Assembly: GCA_030762895.1 (NCBI GenBank)
Contig: JAUPTC010000019.1
Span: 186,001-250,000 of the forward strand
Source: Sophora flavescens
Lineage: Eukaryota; Streptophyta; Magnoliopsida; Fabales; Fabaceae
Length of the DNA stretch: 64,000 bases
Reading direction: 5' to 3'
In this document: in pieces, positions 11,395 through 23,548 of the stretch
Numbering within the stretch: position 1 is the first letter of the stretch
How the letters are laid out: each line of letters opens with the position of its first letter
Position numbers and translations under genes: made by a program
The notes under the pieces: model-generated
What the model saw: the letters and a program-made list of their open reading frames with translations, nothing else
The model's database searches: none
What the model was told of the DNA's origin: nothing

Positions 11395-11963
11395 TTTTTC
11401 TTTTTCCCTCCTTCGCTTCCGCGCATTATCCCAATCTTTCAGAAAACCCCATTCTTTCCTCCTCCGCGACCTAGTTCCCCTCCTCCCCCAAACATCAACT
11501 CACGACCATCTCTGCATCTGAACCACCGCGAGCACCACCACAACCCTAACCTGACCTGCATTTTTCGTGCAGCCCTTTGCACCACCGCGCCTCTCTCTAA
11601 CCCAAACACCAACTCATTCGGTTTTCACTCACCACCGCCACCACCACCACCGTGTGTGCCTCTCTCATACCTTCATCGTCACGACCATCATCTCTGGTGA
11701 GTCTCTTCTCTTTCTACTCTGATCTTCTCTCATCTATCTACTCTATCTTTGAAGCTTCAATGTCATTCTCTCCTTTCTCATTGAAGCTATCTGTCTCATT
11801 GAAGCTTCGGCCGCCACTTCTCTTCCCTTCTCCACTCCGCTCAGTTGCGCAATAAGAACCCTAACCGCGTGAACCTTAACAGAGAGTAGTTGGCAACCCC
11901 TTCAATGTCTGTGCCCTCCTCTTCTCACAAGTTACCTTTAGCGGCCGCATCCTTTAGAGGTAG
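11395..11963 (+). other. C/T-rich leader-like segment with exon-like features
   Basis: The base composition changes abruptly from A-rich repeats to C/T-rich DNA typical of plant 5' leaders. It contains plausible splice donors (TCTCTG before GTGAGTCT near 11697, TTTAGAG before GTAGGTTT near 11960). A short ATG reading frame at about 11905 begins MSVPSSSHKLPLAAASF and runs to the second donor. This could be the untranslated leader of the transposase transcript or a captured host first exon; the sequence alone does not decide. Confidence 0.4.
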
Positions 11964-11982
11964 GTTTCTTTCCTTCACTGGT

Positions 11983-12118
11983 TATTGGTGGTTATTGCTG
12001 GTTAGTTCTATATTGCTAGTTATTTATTTGGAAAACAGAGTTCATATAATGTTGTCCTGGTGGTTACTGTTGGTTTGTTCTTCTCTAATTGGTGGTTATT
12101 GCTGGTTAGTTCTCATAT
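11983..12118. repeat. Short tandem duplication, period about 103 bp
   Basis: The phrase TTGGTGGTTATTGCTGGTTA recurs at about 11986 and 12089, each time followed by GTTCT and ATATT. The segment between also has T/G-rich echoes of the phrase. Confidence 0.6.
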
Positions 12119-12204
12119 TAAGGTGTTAAGTGCTACATACCGAGTAGTTCATTGTATTAGGTAGATGCTAAGTGCTAGGTGTTTCCCTTGAACATAATGT
12201 TTGA

Positions 12205-12309
12205 AAACTAGTGTCAAGAACATAATGTTTTCTTCTCATAATGTTTTAAGATCACTTTCTAGTTACTAGATTTCATGAGAAGAAAACATTATGTTCTTGA
12301 CACTAGTTT
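12205..12309. repeat. Perfect 35-bp inverted repeat
   Basis: The arms 12205-12239 and 12275-12309 are exact reverse complements (outer end AAACTAGTGTCAAGAACATA), with a 35-bp loop. The arm contains CTAGTG, echoing the CACTAGTG end of the host CACTA element. An extra copy of GAACATAATGTTT lies just upstream at 12190-12202. Confidence 0.9.
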
Positions 12310-13289
12310 CAGGGAATGAAGGAATTACCACTCTCTTCTACATCTATAAATAGTTCTGTTAACATTTATTAATTGAAGCATTATGTTTATTGATGTTTGA
12401 AAACTGAAAAATTATGAAGCTAATTAATGCTCGGTCAAATTTTTGGTCTCCTACATTCTTTCGTAGCTCACTAGAGAGGGATAAGAACCTCATTTTTTAG
12501 GAGAAAAATGCTAAGCATGTTGGACATCAATCAGTGGAATGATGAATATTGTCTTTGGTTTCATTATAAAGTAGGCAAGTCATTAGAAACACTTGATGTG
12601 AGGATCATCTCCATTTGAGGTCCACATGGGTATAGTTTTTTGTTGGGGTTGGATTTCTAGTTTACTAGGTAATAGGCTTATTGTTGGCATTAAAATGATG
12701 ATTAACATATATTAGGATGATGTTTTAGCCAATTACTCAATTAAGAAATATATGGTTGTTAGTTTTTCAAATACTAGTGCGCTTTTCCAATCTCCCCTTG
12801 CATTGGACTTGGGGATTGGAGTGTTTTATTATTTTTCTTAATGTTAATTATTTAGTAAAGCCTTAGTTTCTCGTTTGAGATGCAATACTAATGAGCGTAC
12901 GTGTACGTGTACGTGCTTAATGTACCGCTCATTGTGTTGGATCTTGAATTGTCCAAAGTTGGACAGAAAAAAACTTTTTCTTAATTCAGTTATAATAGTT
13001 ATTCATTGATTCTAATGTTATATACTTGATGAAAGTTCGGATTGATACATTTCCTTTCGTTCTCCGGGTGCATACTTTATCGTGGTGGATGTCATCGCGT
13101 TCAAGTAGTGTACGTCGGAGACCGCGGGGAAATGCTGCCGAAATTTTGTCGAGTATGAGCATGAGAGTTAAGGACTAACTGTTAACCGAATGTTGAAAAA
13201 GTTTCTTCTCGAATGGGATAGGGCCATACCCTGTCATAAGAAGTGGTTGATGAATATGTTGGACTAAGTACGAAGGTATTGGTTTAGTC
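12310..13289. other. CACTA 5' region without recognisable coding
   Basis: AT-rich DNA upstream of the transposase ATG. It holds a small inverted repeat around 12891-12932 (AATGAGCG and CGCTCATT enclosing a TACGTG-rich stretch). It may contain the 5' leader intron of the transposase. Confidence 0.4.
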
Positions 13290-16200
13290 ATGGATCGCGG
13301 TTGGATGAATGCTAGACGGACAAGTGATGAGTATGAGAATGGAGTGGAAGATTTTCTACAGTTTGAAAAAACAAATGCTCCTGATAGTGGTAACGGAAGG
13401 TTTTATTGTCCTTGTGTTAACTGTTTGAATGAGAGACGACTAGAAGCTGAGGAGATACGTGATCATCTTATTTGTGAGGGGATTTGCAAGAGTTATACAA
13501 CATGGATATGCCATGGTGAATCGTTAGACAGGCCGAAGGTGTCGGATAGAGAGGAAGTTGATGACGTGGAAATGGACGATGGACTAGAGGACATGATCCG
13601 TGATGTTGGGCAAGAGTCTTTTCGGCGCGCACATGTGTATGATACTTTGTGCAGTGATGCGCAAGTGGCTTTGTATCCGGGGTGCACTAATTTCACACGG
13701 TTGTCAGCGGTGTTAAGATTGTTCAATGTGAAGGCGAGAAATGGGTGGAGCGATAAAAGCTTTACCGAATTGCTTGAGTTGTTGAAAGAAATGCTTCCAG
13801 AAGGCAACACATTGCCATCTCGAAACTATGAGGCGAAGAAGATATTGTGTCCGATGGGTATGGAGTATAAGAAAATACACGCTTGCCCCAATGATTGCAT
13901 ATTGTACAGGAAAGAGTTTGAAGAGATGCACGAGTGCCCCAGGTGTGGGGTATCACGCTACAAAGTGAAGGATGGTGATTCTAGTTGTGATGTGGTCACC
14001 AAAGGTCCTCCTGCGAAGGTGTTATGGTATCTTCCCGTGCTTCCGCGGTTCAAGCGATTGTTTGCTAATGTAAATGACGCAAAGAACATTAGATGGCATG
14101 CAGATGAGAGGAAGTGTGATGGACAGCTTCGCCATCCGGCCGATTCTTTGCAATGGAAGAGAATTGATAGTTTGTTTCCGGATTTCGGCAATGAGCCCAG
14201 AAACCTCAGGCTTGGACTTGCTACCGATGGAATGAATCCATATGGAAACTTAAGTAGTGCATGAAGCGCAAATACATTATGTTAAGTATGATGATTTCGG
14301 GTCCTAAACAGCCAGGAAATGATATTGATGTTTATCTGAGTCCCTTGATTGAAGACTTGAGAATGATGTGGGATGAAGGCGTTGATGTGATCGACGGGTA
14401 TTGCCGTGAGACATTCAGATTGCGTGCCATGTTATTTTACACCATCAATGACTTTCCAGCATACGGGAACCTGTGTGGGTATAGTGTTAAGGGGCATAAA
14501 GCATGTCCAATATGTGAAGAAGGCACATGTTACCATCAACTGCAACATGGAAGGAAGACAGTCTACCTTAGGCATCGGAGATTTCTCCGACGTAATCATC
14601 CTTATCGTAGATTGAGGAAAGCTTTCAATGGACTTCCGGAGAATGAAATTGCTCCGGTGGCCTTGACTGGAGAGCAAGTTTATGAAAGGGTGAACAACAC
14701 TAATGTTATCTATGGGAAGACCCAGAAGAAGGCTTCAGAGAAGAAAATATGGAAGAAGAGGTCGATCTTCGTTGATCTTCCATACTTGGTGCAAGCTTGA
14801 TTTAAGACATTGTATTGATGTGATGCATGTAGAGAAAAATGTGTGTGACAGTTTAATCGGAACGCTTCTCAACATTCAAGGCAACACAAAGGATGGTGTG
14901 AATGCTCGTCTGGATCTAGTTGCGATGGGTATACGAGAGCAGTTAGCTCCACTTAAAGTGGGGGATAAGAAGACTTATTTGCCCCCAGCATGTCATACTT
15001 TATCAAAAAAAGAGAAAAGAAGTTTCTGTGAATGTCTACGGGGAGTCAAAGTGCCATAGGGTTACTCTTCAAATATCGGAAGACTTGTCTCAATGAAAGA
15101 TCTCAAATTAGTTGGCTTAAAGTCTCATGATTGTCATGTCTTGATGCAACAACTACTACCGGTGGCCATTCGTGACATATTGCCTAAAAAAGTCAGACAT
15201 GCCATTACTAGGTTATGCTTATTCTTCAATGCTATATGTAGCAAGGTCATTGACACTAAAAATTTGGATGAGTTGGAAAATGAGGCAGCCATTGTATTTT
15301 GCCAATTGGAGATGTATTTTCCACCTTCATTTTTTGACATCATGGTTCATTTGATTGTTCATCTAGTGAGGGAGATTAGATTGTGCGGTCCCATTTATTT
15401 AAGGTGGATGTACCCGGTTGAGCGATACATGAAGATCCACGAAAGGATATATGAAAAATCCACACCATCCCGAAGCATCTATTGTTGAAAGGTATGTTGC
15501 GGAAGAAGCTATTGAGTTTTGTACGGACTACATGTCGAAGCGGAACTGTAGGGCTTTCGAAGTCTCGTCATGAAGGAAGATATGATGGTAAGGGTACACG
15601 AGGTATCACTTGTTAAGAGCATGGATCGGGAGGAAGTGCTTCAAGCACATTTGTATATATTGAATAACACCGATGAGGTTGAACCATACTTATGTGAGCA
15701 TAAAAGCATCATCAATGAAACTTACCCTAGAATGAATGAAAAATGGTGTTTGAACAAGCATAACAAGACTTTCTTGAACTGGTTTAAAGAAAAAATTGCA
15801 AAGGATGGTAATCGCTTCTGCTACATTAAAATGGCTAGCACAGGGGCCTAACTTTGATGTCATATGCTTGGAGTGGAGTGCGATATCAATAAGTTTTCCT
15901 TCTATACAAAGTCCCCAGGATGACAAAAGTACTATGCAAAACAGTGGGGTTATGGTCGTCGCTGAGTCCATGCATTTCTCTAGTTCAAAAGATAAAAACC
16001 CTGTTATGGCATCAGTTTCATACTTTGGAATCATTGAAGAGATATGGGAGGTTGATTACGAAGTTTAGAGTACCTGTTTTTAAATGTCGGTGGGTCGACA
16101 AGAACAATGGTGTGCAAACCGATGAGTTAGGATTCAAATTGGTGGACCTTAGTAAGGTAGGTAATAAAGAGGAACCTTTCATCATGGCATCCCAAGCAAA

Positions 16201-16428
16201 ACAAGTGTTTTATATCCGTGATCCTTCTAACAAAAGGTGGTCGGTGGTTCTCCGGGAAAAAACATGTATAACGGTAGTGAGGGAAATCACGATTCAACTC
16301 TTGATATTTTCGATACTCCTTCTTTCTCAACACGAGTGCCTAATTTCAATGAGGAAAATGAAGTGGATGATGTACATGCTACTCGTAATGATCACCAAGA
16401 AGGGTTATGGGAGAACTTTACTAATTGA
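13290..16428 (+). pseudogene. CACTA transposase (tnp2/TNPD-type), broken
   Basis: The start MDRGWMNARRTSDEY is typical of the transposase-associated domain (13290-13560, with the CPCVNC motif). The tnp2 transposase region follows (about 13700-15030: YPGCTNF, HACPNDCILYRKEF, CPRCG, LATDGMNPYG, DFPAYGNLCGYSVKGHKACP, then DVMHVEKNVCDSL). DUF4218-like (about 15090-15430: PVAIRDILPKKVR, CQLEMYFPPSFFDIMVHL) and DUF4216-like parts (about 15800-16430: FEVDYEVF-like, VPVFKCRWV) come next. In living elements it would cut at the TIRs as a DDE-type enzyme. Breaks: lost codons with a frame change at about 14255-14262, an extra base near 14788, a TAG at 15057-15059, frameshifts near 15440, 15550, 15610, 15840 and 16050, and one near 16256. 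The final frame closes at 16428. Recognition is strong; the exact break count needs alignment to an intact relative. Confidence 0.9.
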
Positions 16429-16600
16429 CCACAAAGTAAGTTTAGTTTGATATTACCATCAAGTTTGACATATTATATGTTTACGTTGATATTTATAAGT
16501 TATGTTTATGTACGTTGATCGATATTTATAAGTTATGTTTGATATTTATCCCGACATACTAACAAGTTTTTTTTTTTGTTTTGTGTTTAAACAGGTATAC

Positions 16601-18033
16601 ATGGCTGATCATGAGGATATACCTCCTTCATGCAGCGGGTCAGAGACCCCCGATCTCGGTAGTAGAAAGGGTAGACGTGCCACACGGATGAGGCATTTGA
16701 CTGCCAACCGTGGGTCAAATCAGAGGATAAGAGTAGATTTTGATGATAACCTCAAACCTATTGGGCCAATGGAAGATCAGTTTACCAGTTTTGTGGCGAC
16801 TCTTGCTAGGAACAGGCCTAGTATACTCATTGATAGGTGGAGAGATGTACCGACGGACGTGAAGGAGCAGATATGGGAGAGTATTCTGGTATCTATACTT
16901 CTACGTCCTGTGTTTATCTGTATCTACTTTATTTTTATCTTAATAATATCATACAGTAATTCGTTGATTCTTTTGGTCTTAATGTAGTTGACATTTGACA
17001 TACCGGATACATACGCTATGAAGAAGCGTTCTTTGAAGTATCTTTGGAGAGCGTTGGAGGGGTTTTAAGGCCGACCCGGGCGGATACTATATATTCGGTC
17101 CAAAAAGTAAAAAGAACCCACTTGAGGTGTATCCGTTTCTTGACAAGGCGACGTGGGATCGCTTTGTTCAGAGCCGACGTGATCCCAGCTTTCAGGTTAA
17201 CTTATTTGATTTGTCTCTAAATTTATGTAATTGCATTAATTTCCTTTACTTATGTAATTTAATTGTCTTTTATTTATAACAGGAGAAAAGGAAAAAGGGG
17301 CAGGAAAACCAAAGCAAGAATGTCTACCCCCATGTCATGTCTCGTGGGGGATATAAAAAGCTTGTTAAGAAAATGGTTGAAGAGGAAAAGAAAGCACGTC
17401 AGTGAAGGCATCTCAAAGCGGATCCTAATGCTGAAAATCTTCCAGAGGTTGTTGATCCACCTCCACCCCCACGCCATCGTTCATGGAAGAGGGGCCGACA
17501 AAGAAAAACGGGACAATATACATCCGAGGAGGCCCGCCAAGTAGCTGAGAGGATTGTAAGTATAGTTTGTTGTAATTGTCATTTTAAGATTGTTACCGAA
17601 TTGTAATGTGACCTGATATTTTTATGTGATAGGATGCCTTGGATGATCAGCTAACCCAAGGAACCTTTGTTCCTAGAGGACGCAATGATATCTTATCTCG
17701 CCATCGGTAAACCAGACCACCGGGCCGTGTCATTGGTGTTGGATGGGGAGTCGGCATTTGCCAATACCATGGTTCATCTTCACACCAATGCCCACGGGAT
17801 TGATTTGCGAGATAGAGCACAACTAAAACAGGAGATTGCAGTGAGCTTCGACAGGAGATGGCCGAGCGGTTTGCCCAGTGAGATGGCAATATTTACTTCT
17901 TTGTCCAAAGAGATGACGGCGGTGTCCAACCCTCTGTCCAACCCTCTGTCCATGTGAGCACTAAGGGCTCATGTGATCCTCCTCATCATCCCGAAAATGA
18001 TGATGATGGTGATCTTCTTTATTCTTGATGATA

Positions 18034-18073
<40 letters not shown>

Positions 18074-19748
18074 CGACCCTGATAGGTGTGAGCTGTATGT
18101 TGATGATCATCATCATCATCGCCGCTTAGTGGCATTGGGTAGGGCATATAATAAGTTAGGTAATACCATACACCATCGGTTATTACCGGATGATCATCTG
18201 AGGGTGTCTGTTGAGATTATTCGAGATGCTGATGCTCGAGTCCCTGTGCCCACTGAGGAGGTTCAAACAGTGGGTCAGGCCCCCGATAACTTCATCCTCT
18301 GGCCAAGAAGACTCCTCTGAGGTATTCGGTTAGTTGTGTTTTTCTATATTCATAGTTGAAATATATTTATTATTGTTTAAAGATAATGCTTTATTTGTAT
18401 TTGTTATAGGATGTTGGAAATGATATTGTGCCTAAAAGGTCGGATTTAGGAAGACCAGAGATGTCTGCTCCTGTCAAGGTATTCATTTGACCATTTAGTT
18501 AATAACGAATTAAATAACTTAATTATCCGTGATTACTAATATATATCTATGTTGTTTAGGGGATCGACAAAGGGCACCTGGCCATGGTGATGTTTTCAAA
18601 GTTACGGCTATCTGAGGTTGTCACCATGGAGGATGATGCAGCCTTGGTAACGTTGGAACATGATGCGACACTGGTGAACTGTATATACCAAAGAAAGAAC
18701 TTATGGAGATGGCACTCAATAAAGAAATGGCCAGTTCTGCACACATATCGTTTTGGTGCACGTAAGTACATTTTATTTATAAGTTAAGTACGTAATTAAT
18801 TTTTAAATACAATGATAATTAACATGTTTTTCCAATATATTAGGTATCTGCATCGTATGTTAGTCGATCAGGGTAACCTCACCCTTTATGGGTTCATTGA
18901 CCCCATGTTCATTCAGGGTGATGTTCTCGTAGCATCGGAAGACCCGGTCACTACCATACGTGATATACTTGCCCGAGACGATCATCAATTCTATCTTGCG
19001 CCTTATCTCAATAAGTAAGTACCGGTTATTTAAGTATAACTATATATGACTTAGTCACTAACTGTTTCGCAAATTTACAGCCGGCATTGGCAACTGTTGC
19101 TCTTGTACCCAAGAATGAACGTCGTGGTCTTCTTCTGCTCATTGGGAAATAAGCCGGCGAATGAACTGAAGACGATCATCGAAACGTAAGCGTTAAAATA
19201 CTTTATAATCAGTAATGCAGTTGTTTTAATTATCTGAAATCTATTATATATACTTTAATTAATGTTTTTGTCATGATAGGTCTATTAATGCATCCCACAT
19301 GTTGCGTGGTGAAAGGCGTACTCGGGCTATCAGATGGATTATTCCCAGCGTAAGATATTTATTAGTTCAAATGCATCAAATGCAGTGGGTACAATAATTG
19401 ATTTCTATTTTATTTAATTCCTCATATTCTAATTGGGTTTCATTTGTACGTAGTCACGTATACAACGTGGGTCATGGGAATGTGGCTACTATGTGATGCA
19501 GTGGATGTTGGAAATTATCTCCTCAGGGATCACTGAAAGATGGAGTGAGGTAAATGTTAATTGACACAATTAGAAGTAATAGTATAGATTCGTTATATGT
19601 TTTATGTTAGTTTATTACTTAAAAGATATAATCTTTTGTCCAATTAAACTTGCAGATATTCAACAATCCAACTCCATTGTCTCATTCTGACATCAACATC
19701 ATAAAGAGGCGTTGGGCAACTTTCTTTCTTGAAGTGTACCACCCATAG
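16601..19748 (+). pseudogene. CACTA second gene: Transposase_24-like region plus Ulp1/C48-like tail, 11 exons
   Basis: Exons inferred from GT-AG borders and frame: 16601-16888, 16988-17195, 17283-17555, 17633-18321, 18410-18478, 18560-18761, 18844-19014, 19081-19185, 19280-19349, 19454-19549, 19656-19748. The N-terminal half matches plant Transposase_24/TNPA-type proteins (MKKRSLKYL, KNPLEVYPFLDKATW, SKNVYPHVMSRGGYKKL, then PPGRVIGVGWGVGICQYHGS). Exon 4 ends in TIHHRLLPDDHLRVSVEIIRD. The last five exons resemble a SUMO-protease-like C48 domain, with His at 19085-19087 (NRHWQLLLLYP) and Cys at 19481-19483 (ECGYYVMQWM). The position where Ulp1 proteases carry Asp reads FFCSL here. That last part stays open across all splices to the stop. 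Upstream there are a frameshift near 17040 and several stops in exons 3-4, so the full protein is not made. Some CACTA and MULE families are known to carry such tails. Confidence 0.8.
18027..18073. repeat. (GAT)n tract inside exon 4
   Basis: About 15 GAT/GAC triplets encode a run of aspartates before DRCELY. An acidic stretch at this place fits the linker between the two halves of the second CACTA gene; the length has probably changed by slippage. Confidence 0.85.
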
Positions 19749-20409
19749 TTTGTATATATGTAGTTAGTTTAAAAACTTATCATATACTAGCTATAGTGTA
19801 CCTTTGGTGATGATATGTATTAGCTATAGTTTAAAAACTTATCATTTTGAATGAAGTATGTTTTGCTTTTGAATGATTGTGTCAAAACTGGTTTGGTGTT
19901 CTGTTGTTGTTTCTTGTTTGATCAGTGTACTGCTGGTTTGTTTATTGATCTGCAACATGTGTCTCTGTCATTGGCATAAAATGATTCTTAATAATGTTTG
20001 ATTCACTAAGGTAGTTCTCATGCTTCTTTGCTGGCTGGAAATTTTGAGATTATACATTAAATTGAACAGATTTTTAGCACTTCAATTCTGAGTATGGAGG
20101 AGCTGAGTCACTCTTGGTCATTCCTTTCATTTATACCTCTTCTTTTATGCAATCATTTAGTTCTACCAACTGAAATGCTTTTTGTTGTAAGAGCTAATCA
20201 GCGGTTTTGTTAATGCCCAGATGATGAGTGTAGAAGGGGGGTTTGAAAAAAATTTGTATAGACTTGAAATTTGGAAAATTTTGTACAGACTTGTAATTGT
20301 TTACTGCACATGGAGCTTGAAGCATTTGATACATTTTTTAACCAATATTTTTTAGTGAAACAGGGGAAAGGAATGATTGAAATGTAAATAACAGATTAAA
20401 AAAATGAGA
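19749..20409. other. CACTA 3' region
   Basis: T-rich, non-coding DNA between the stop of the second gene and the right subterminal array. It presumably holds the 3' UTR. A near-repeat of ATTAGCTATAGT occurs at about 19780-19835. Confidence 0.5.
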
Positions 20410-20757
20410 TTTTACACATCGGTTCTCAATAACCGATGTGTATATTTAACTTTCTACATCGGTTTTGCTTAAAACCGATGTGTAAATTTAACTTTACACA
20501 TCGGTTCTTTATAAAACCGATGTAGAAAGTCAAATTTACACATCGGTTTTAAGAAAAACCGATGTAGAAAGTTAAATTTACAACTGTTTATTAATTGCTA
20601 AATTAATTTTCCACATCGGTTAATTTAAAACCGATGTTTAAAATATACTTTACACATCGGTTTTATAACCGATGTGTAAAGTGGCAATAAACCACATCGG
20701 TCGTTTCCACATCAGTTTCAAAACCGATGTGGAAAGCCAAAAATAACCGACGTGGAA
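20410..20757. repeat. Right subterminal repeat array of the CACTA element (about 7 hairpins)
   Basis: The same TACACATCGGTT/AACCGATGTGTA near-palindromes as at the left end, packed more tightly (about 45-60 bp). The last ones are degenerate (ACATCAGTTT, AACCGACGTGG). Confidence 0.9.
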
Positions 20758-22301
20758 TCCCTTTTCTGCACTAGTGATGCAAAGCAAACAACAAAAGGCG
20801 GGGAGTAAGAACCATATATATAAACATAACGGCAACATAATAGTTGGCAAGAAGAATATACAACACATAACAATCATAACATAGTCAGCATACCAATACA
20901 ACAAGCATATCACAATATAACATCAATCATATAATGTAATGTGACTCACTACTCCAAATGCATGTGGATCCATCTACACCAGGTGTACGACTTCGGAGTT
21001 ACATTTCCACATTGGCCCAAAAGCACCAACACCGGGGCAATGCACCAAACCATGGGTGGGACCCCTAGGACAGCCGACGTGTGACACCCTCTACCCCGCA
21101 TATATTATAAAGCTTTAAATATAATAGGATAAATATATAATATCATGCATCATCATTTAATTGAAATGGAAGGTACATGGGTAGAAAGGTCCCACATGAA
21201 CATCAACAACAACGTGGAAATAAAACATAAGTTTTGGGTAAAATAAAAACATAAAGACGAAAACCAATAACATATCACCTAATCCCGATGTCACATTCAG
21301 AGCTGGTATACAAAGGTTCCGGAATAAATCACCGGAATACAAACCATTAAACTAAACAACTAAAACTGATAAAGCTAAACATCCAACTAAGTTGTGGCTC
21401 CTTGGAGTCACTCCTCAACAGGCTGCTCACCGTCCTCTGCAAAATGCCAATCAGGCCAAACAAACAACGAAAAGAGGGGAGTAAGAAAACATATAATTAC
21501 AACGGCATGGGAATAGGAAGCAAGATGGTCATACATCATGGCAAAGCATTATAACAACATACAAGATACAGATATCATCATCATGTAGTTATATTAACAT
21601 ATTCATCAACCAACATATGCTATGCGGTGCAATGCAACACTACTCCGCTACTCCATCAATGCATGTGGATCCAACTAACTCAGGATGTCAACTTCAGAGT
21701 TACATATCCGTATTGGCCATATCAGCACCAACACCAGCTGTTCACCAACCAGTGAACCCCATGGATAGCCGCGTATCATAACCGGATACACACCTCAGGG
21801 ACGCATGGTTCACCAAACAATGGGTGAACCACCCGAGACTTGGGCCAGATCATCATAACAGGACGACCTCCCCTATGTTAAACATCCCCCCGTGACATCA
21901 ACTCTAATGCTCTATGAAAATGGCACAACAACAAACAAGGCAACTACCTCCTTTGCTTAGCCTAAAAGCACCCAAGACTATCACCAACATCAACATCAAC
22001 ACTTTAGACCCAAACCATAGGGTCAAGGTCCCCTTGACCAAAAAGCACCAAGTTCCAACTTAACAACACCTCGATCATAAAGCATCTAGACCACTTTGGT
22101 CAAAAAGCACCAAAGCCCAACAACGTGCGGTAACCTGTTAACCACCGACTTAACCAACTCAACTTTATAATCCTCTTAGTTAATCATAAACCAAGTTATC
22201 TAAGTTCCATTATTCGGTTATTACATTGTTACATAACTACTGGGGATAATTGGGGTAAAAACCCCTTAATTTCCTTTAATTCGGTTTCTGATCAGGAGGG
22301 G

Positions 22302-22478
22302 AAGCACGGGCGTGCTTGTCCCCATCACGGTCGTGCTTCCACTTAAGTGGAGCACGGGCGTGCTCTCTGTTAGTCACGGTCGTGCTCCTCTGTTGCATGG
22401 TCGTGCTAACTGCGCGACCATTTTTCAGAATTCAAACTGGGAGCACGAGCATGCTCCCTGTTCAGCACGGCCGTGCTC
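22302..22478 (-). repeat. Palindromic AGCACGGNCGTGCT modules, inner cluster of LTR B
   Basis: Seven modules such as AAGCACGGGCGTGCTT, GAGCACGGGCGTGCTC and AGCACGGCCGTGCT, with GGGC and GGTC centres partly alternating. On the LTR sense strand they lie about 0.9 kb downstream of the TATA-like box. Confidence 0.85.
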
Positions 22479-23349
22479 AATGTACGACAGTATTGTTCTG
22501 GGTAGGAAACAGAGCCTATTTCTTGGGTAAAAACTCTCTAAACACTCTCAATCAGAACCTAGGGTCCTTCGACTAATCCATTGACATCAAAACTCATCAT
22601 CCACTAACAATTCATAATTAGTTTACAACCTTGAGTAATAAATCCTTAATTACTTTATAAATTAGGGGTCCTAAATTAACCAATTAAGGCCTTTATCCAC
22701 GTGTTACCTTAATCATCATAAATCAGCCAAACAGTCATGATATCCATAGCATCAACCAACATATTCATGGTATAATAGCAACCAACTCAGCCAACATAAC
22801 CACATTATAACATTACAACATTATAATAATGAAATAGATATAGCCAATCTCAACATGAACCTATTCAACATAACAGTATAACCAATAATACATATAAACA
22901 ATTCATCATAGCATCAATGACAGTAAGCAACATACTCGAGACATGGCATTTATCATATAACAACATAAAGGGGTCATGGGAACCCCACATATTACGCTAC
23001 CCCCTTGCCTAGAGATTATACTATCCTTCTCCCCATACTTGGATTAAAGGCAGCCGTAACCGCAAAGCCAACAATGAACTGGTCCCGAAACCTCAAGCGG
23101 CTCACTTCGGTGATGAGCATTGGATTAACAGAACACACAACGATTAGTTTCCAATTCAAACTAAGAAGAGGAAACTTACAAAGGGATAACACTTACCTCA
23201 CTAGGATGAACCAACACTAACCAAGCTTCCCAAAAGAACCTCCAAACACCAACAAGCAATGGTTTTAGAGAGAAAAGGGAAGAAATTCGTGCAGGGTGGC
23301 TGCTAGGTTTTAAGAGAAGGGTTCAAACAGAAACCCTCGGTTACTGTGC

Positions 23350-23360
23350 CTATTTATAGG
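23350..23360 (-). promoter_or_regulatory. TATA-like box of LTR B
   Basis: The minus strand reads CCTATAAATAG. The palindromic modules at 23372-23548 begin 12 bp upstream of it on that strand. Confidence 0.6.
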
Positions 23361-23371
23361 CTGCCACCACT

Positions 23372-23548
23372 GAGCATGGGCGTGCTCCCCACTAAGCACG
23401 GTCGTGCTGGACTAGCGTCAGCGAGACGCGGTCCACACATTGAGAATGGGCGTGCTCACTGTTGAGCACGGGCGTGCTCAACTTAAAACTCGCAACGCGC
23501 TTCAGGTTTAAAGCACGGGCGTGCTGGCTAATGAGCATGGGCGTGCTC
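23372..23548 (-). repeat. Palindromic AGCACGGNCGTGCT modules upstream of the LTR B TATA
   Basis: Six modules (four with GGGCGTGCTC-type right arms) are spaced irregularly over 177 bp, with two variants where C has become T on one arm (GAGCATGGGCGTGCTC). Confidence 0.85.

Larger units (their letters stand above)
10863..20776 (+). mobile_element. 9.9-kb CACTA (En/Spm-type) transposon
   Basis: The right end reads CACTAGTGCAGAAAAGGG on the minus strand and the left end reads AACTAGTGCAGAAAAGGG, about 30-bp terminal inverted repeats with three mismatches, one of which alters the terminal C. The flanks are ATG (10860-10862) and ATG (20777-20779), the 3-bp duplication expected of CACTA elements. 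Hairpin-rich subterminal arrays lie inside each end. It carries a tnp2-type transposase pseudogene and a second multi-exon gene in the same direction. It is nested in solo LTR A. Because the transposase is broken, movement would need a partner in trans. Confidence 0.95.

Noticed and set aside
17973..18320. Independent gene with a poly-Asp tract
   Set aside because: It is exon 4 of the second CACTA gene, with matching downstream GT-AG exons.
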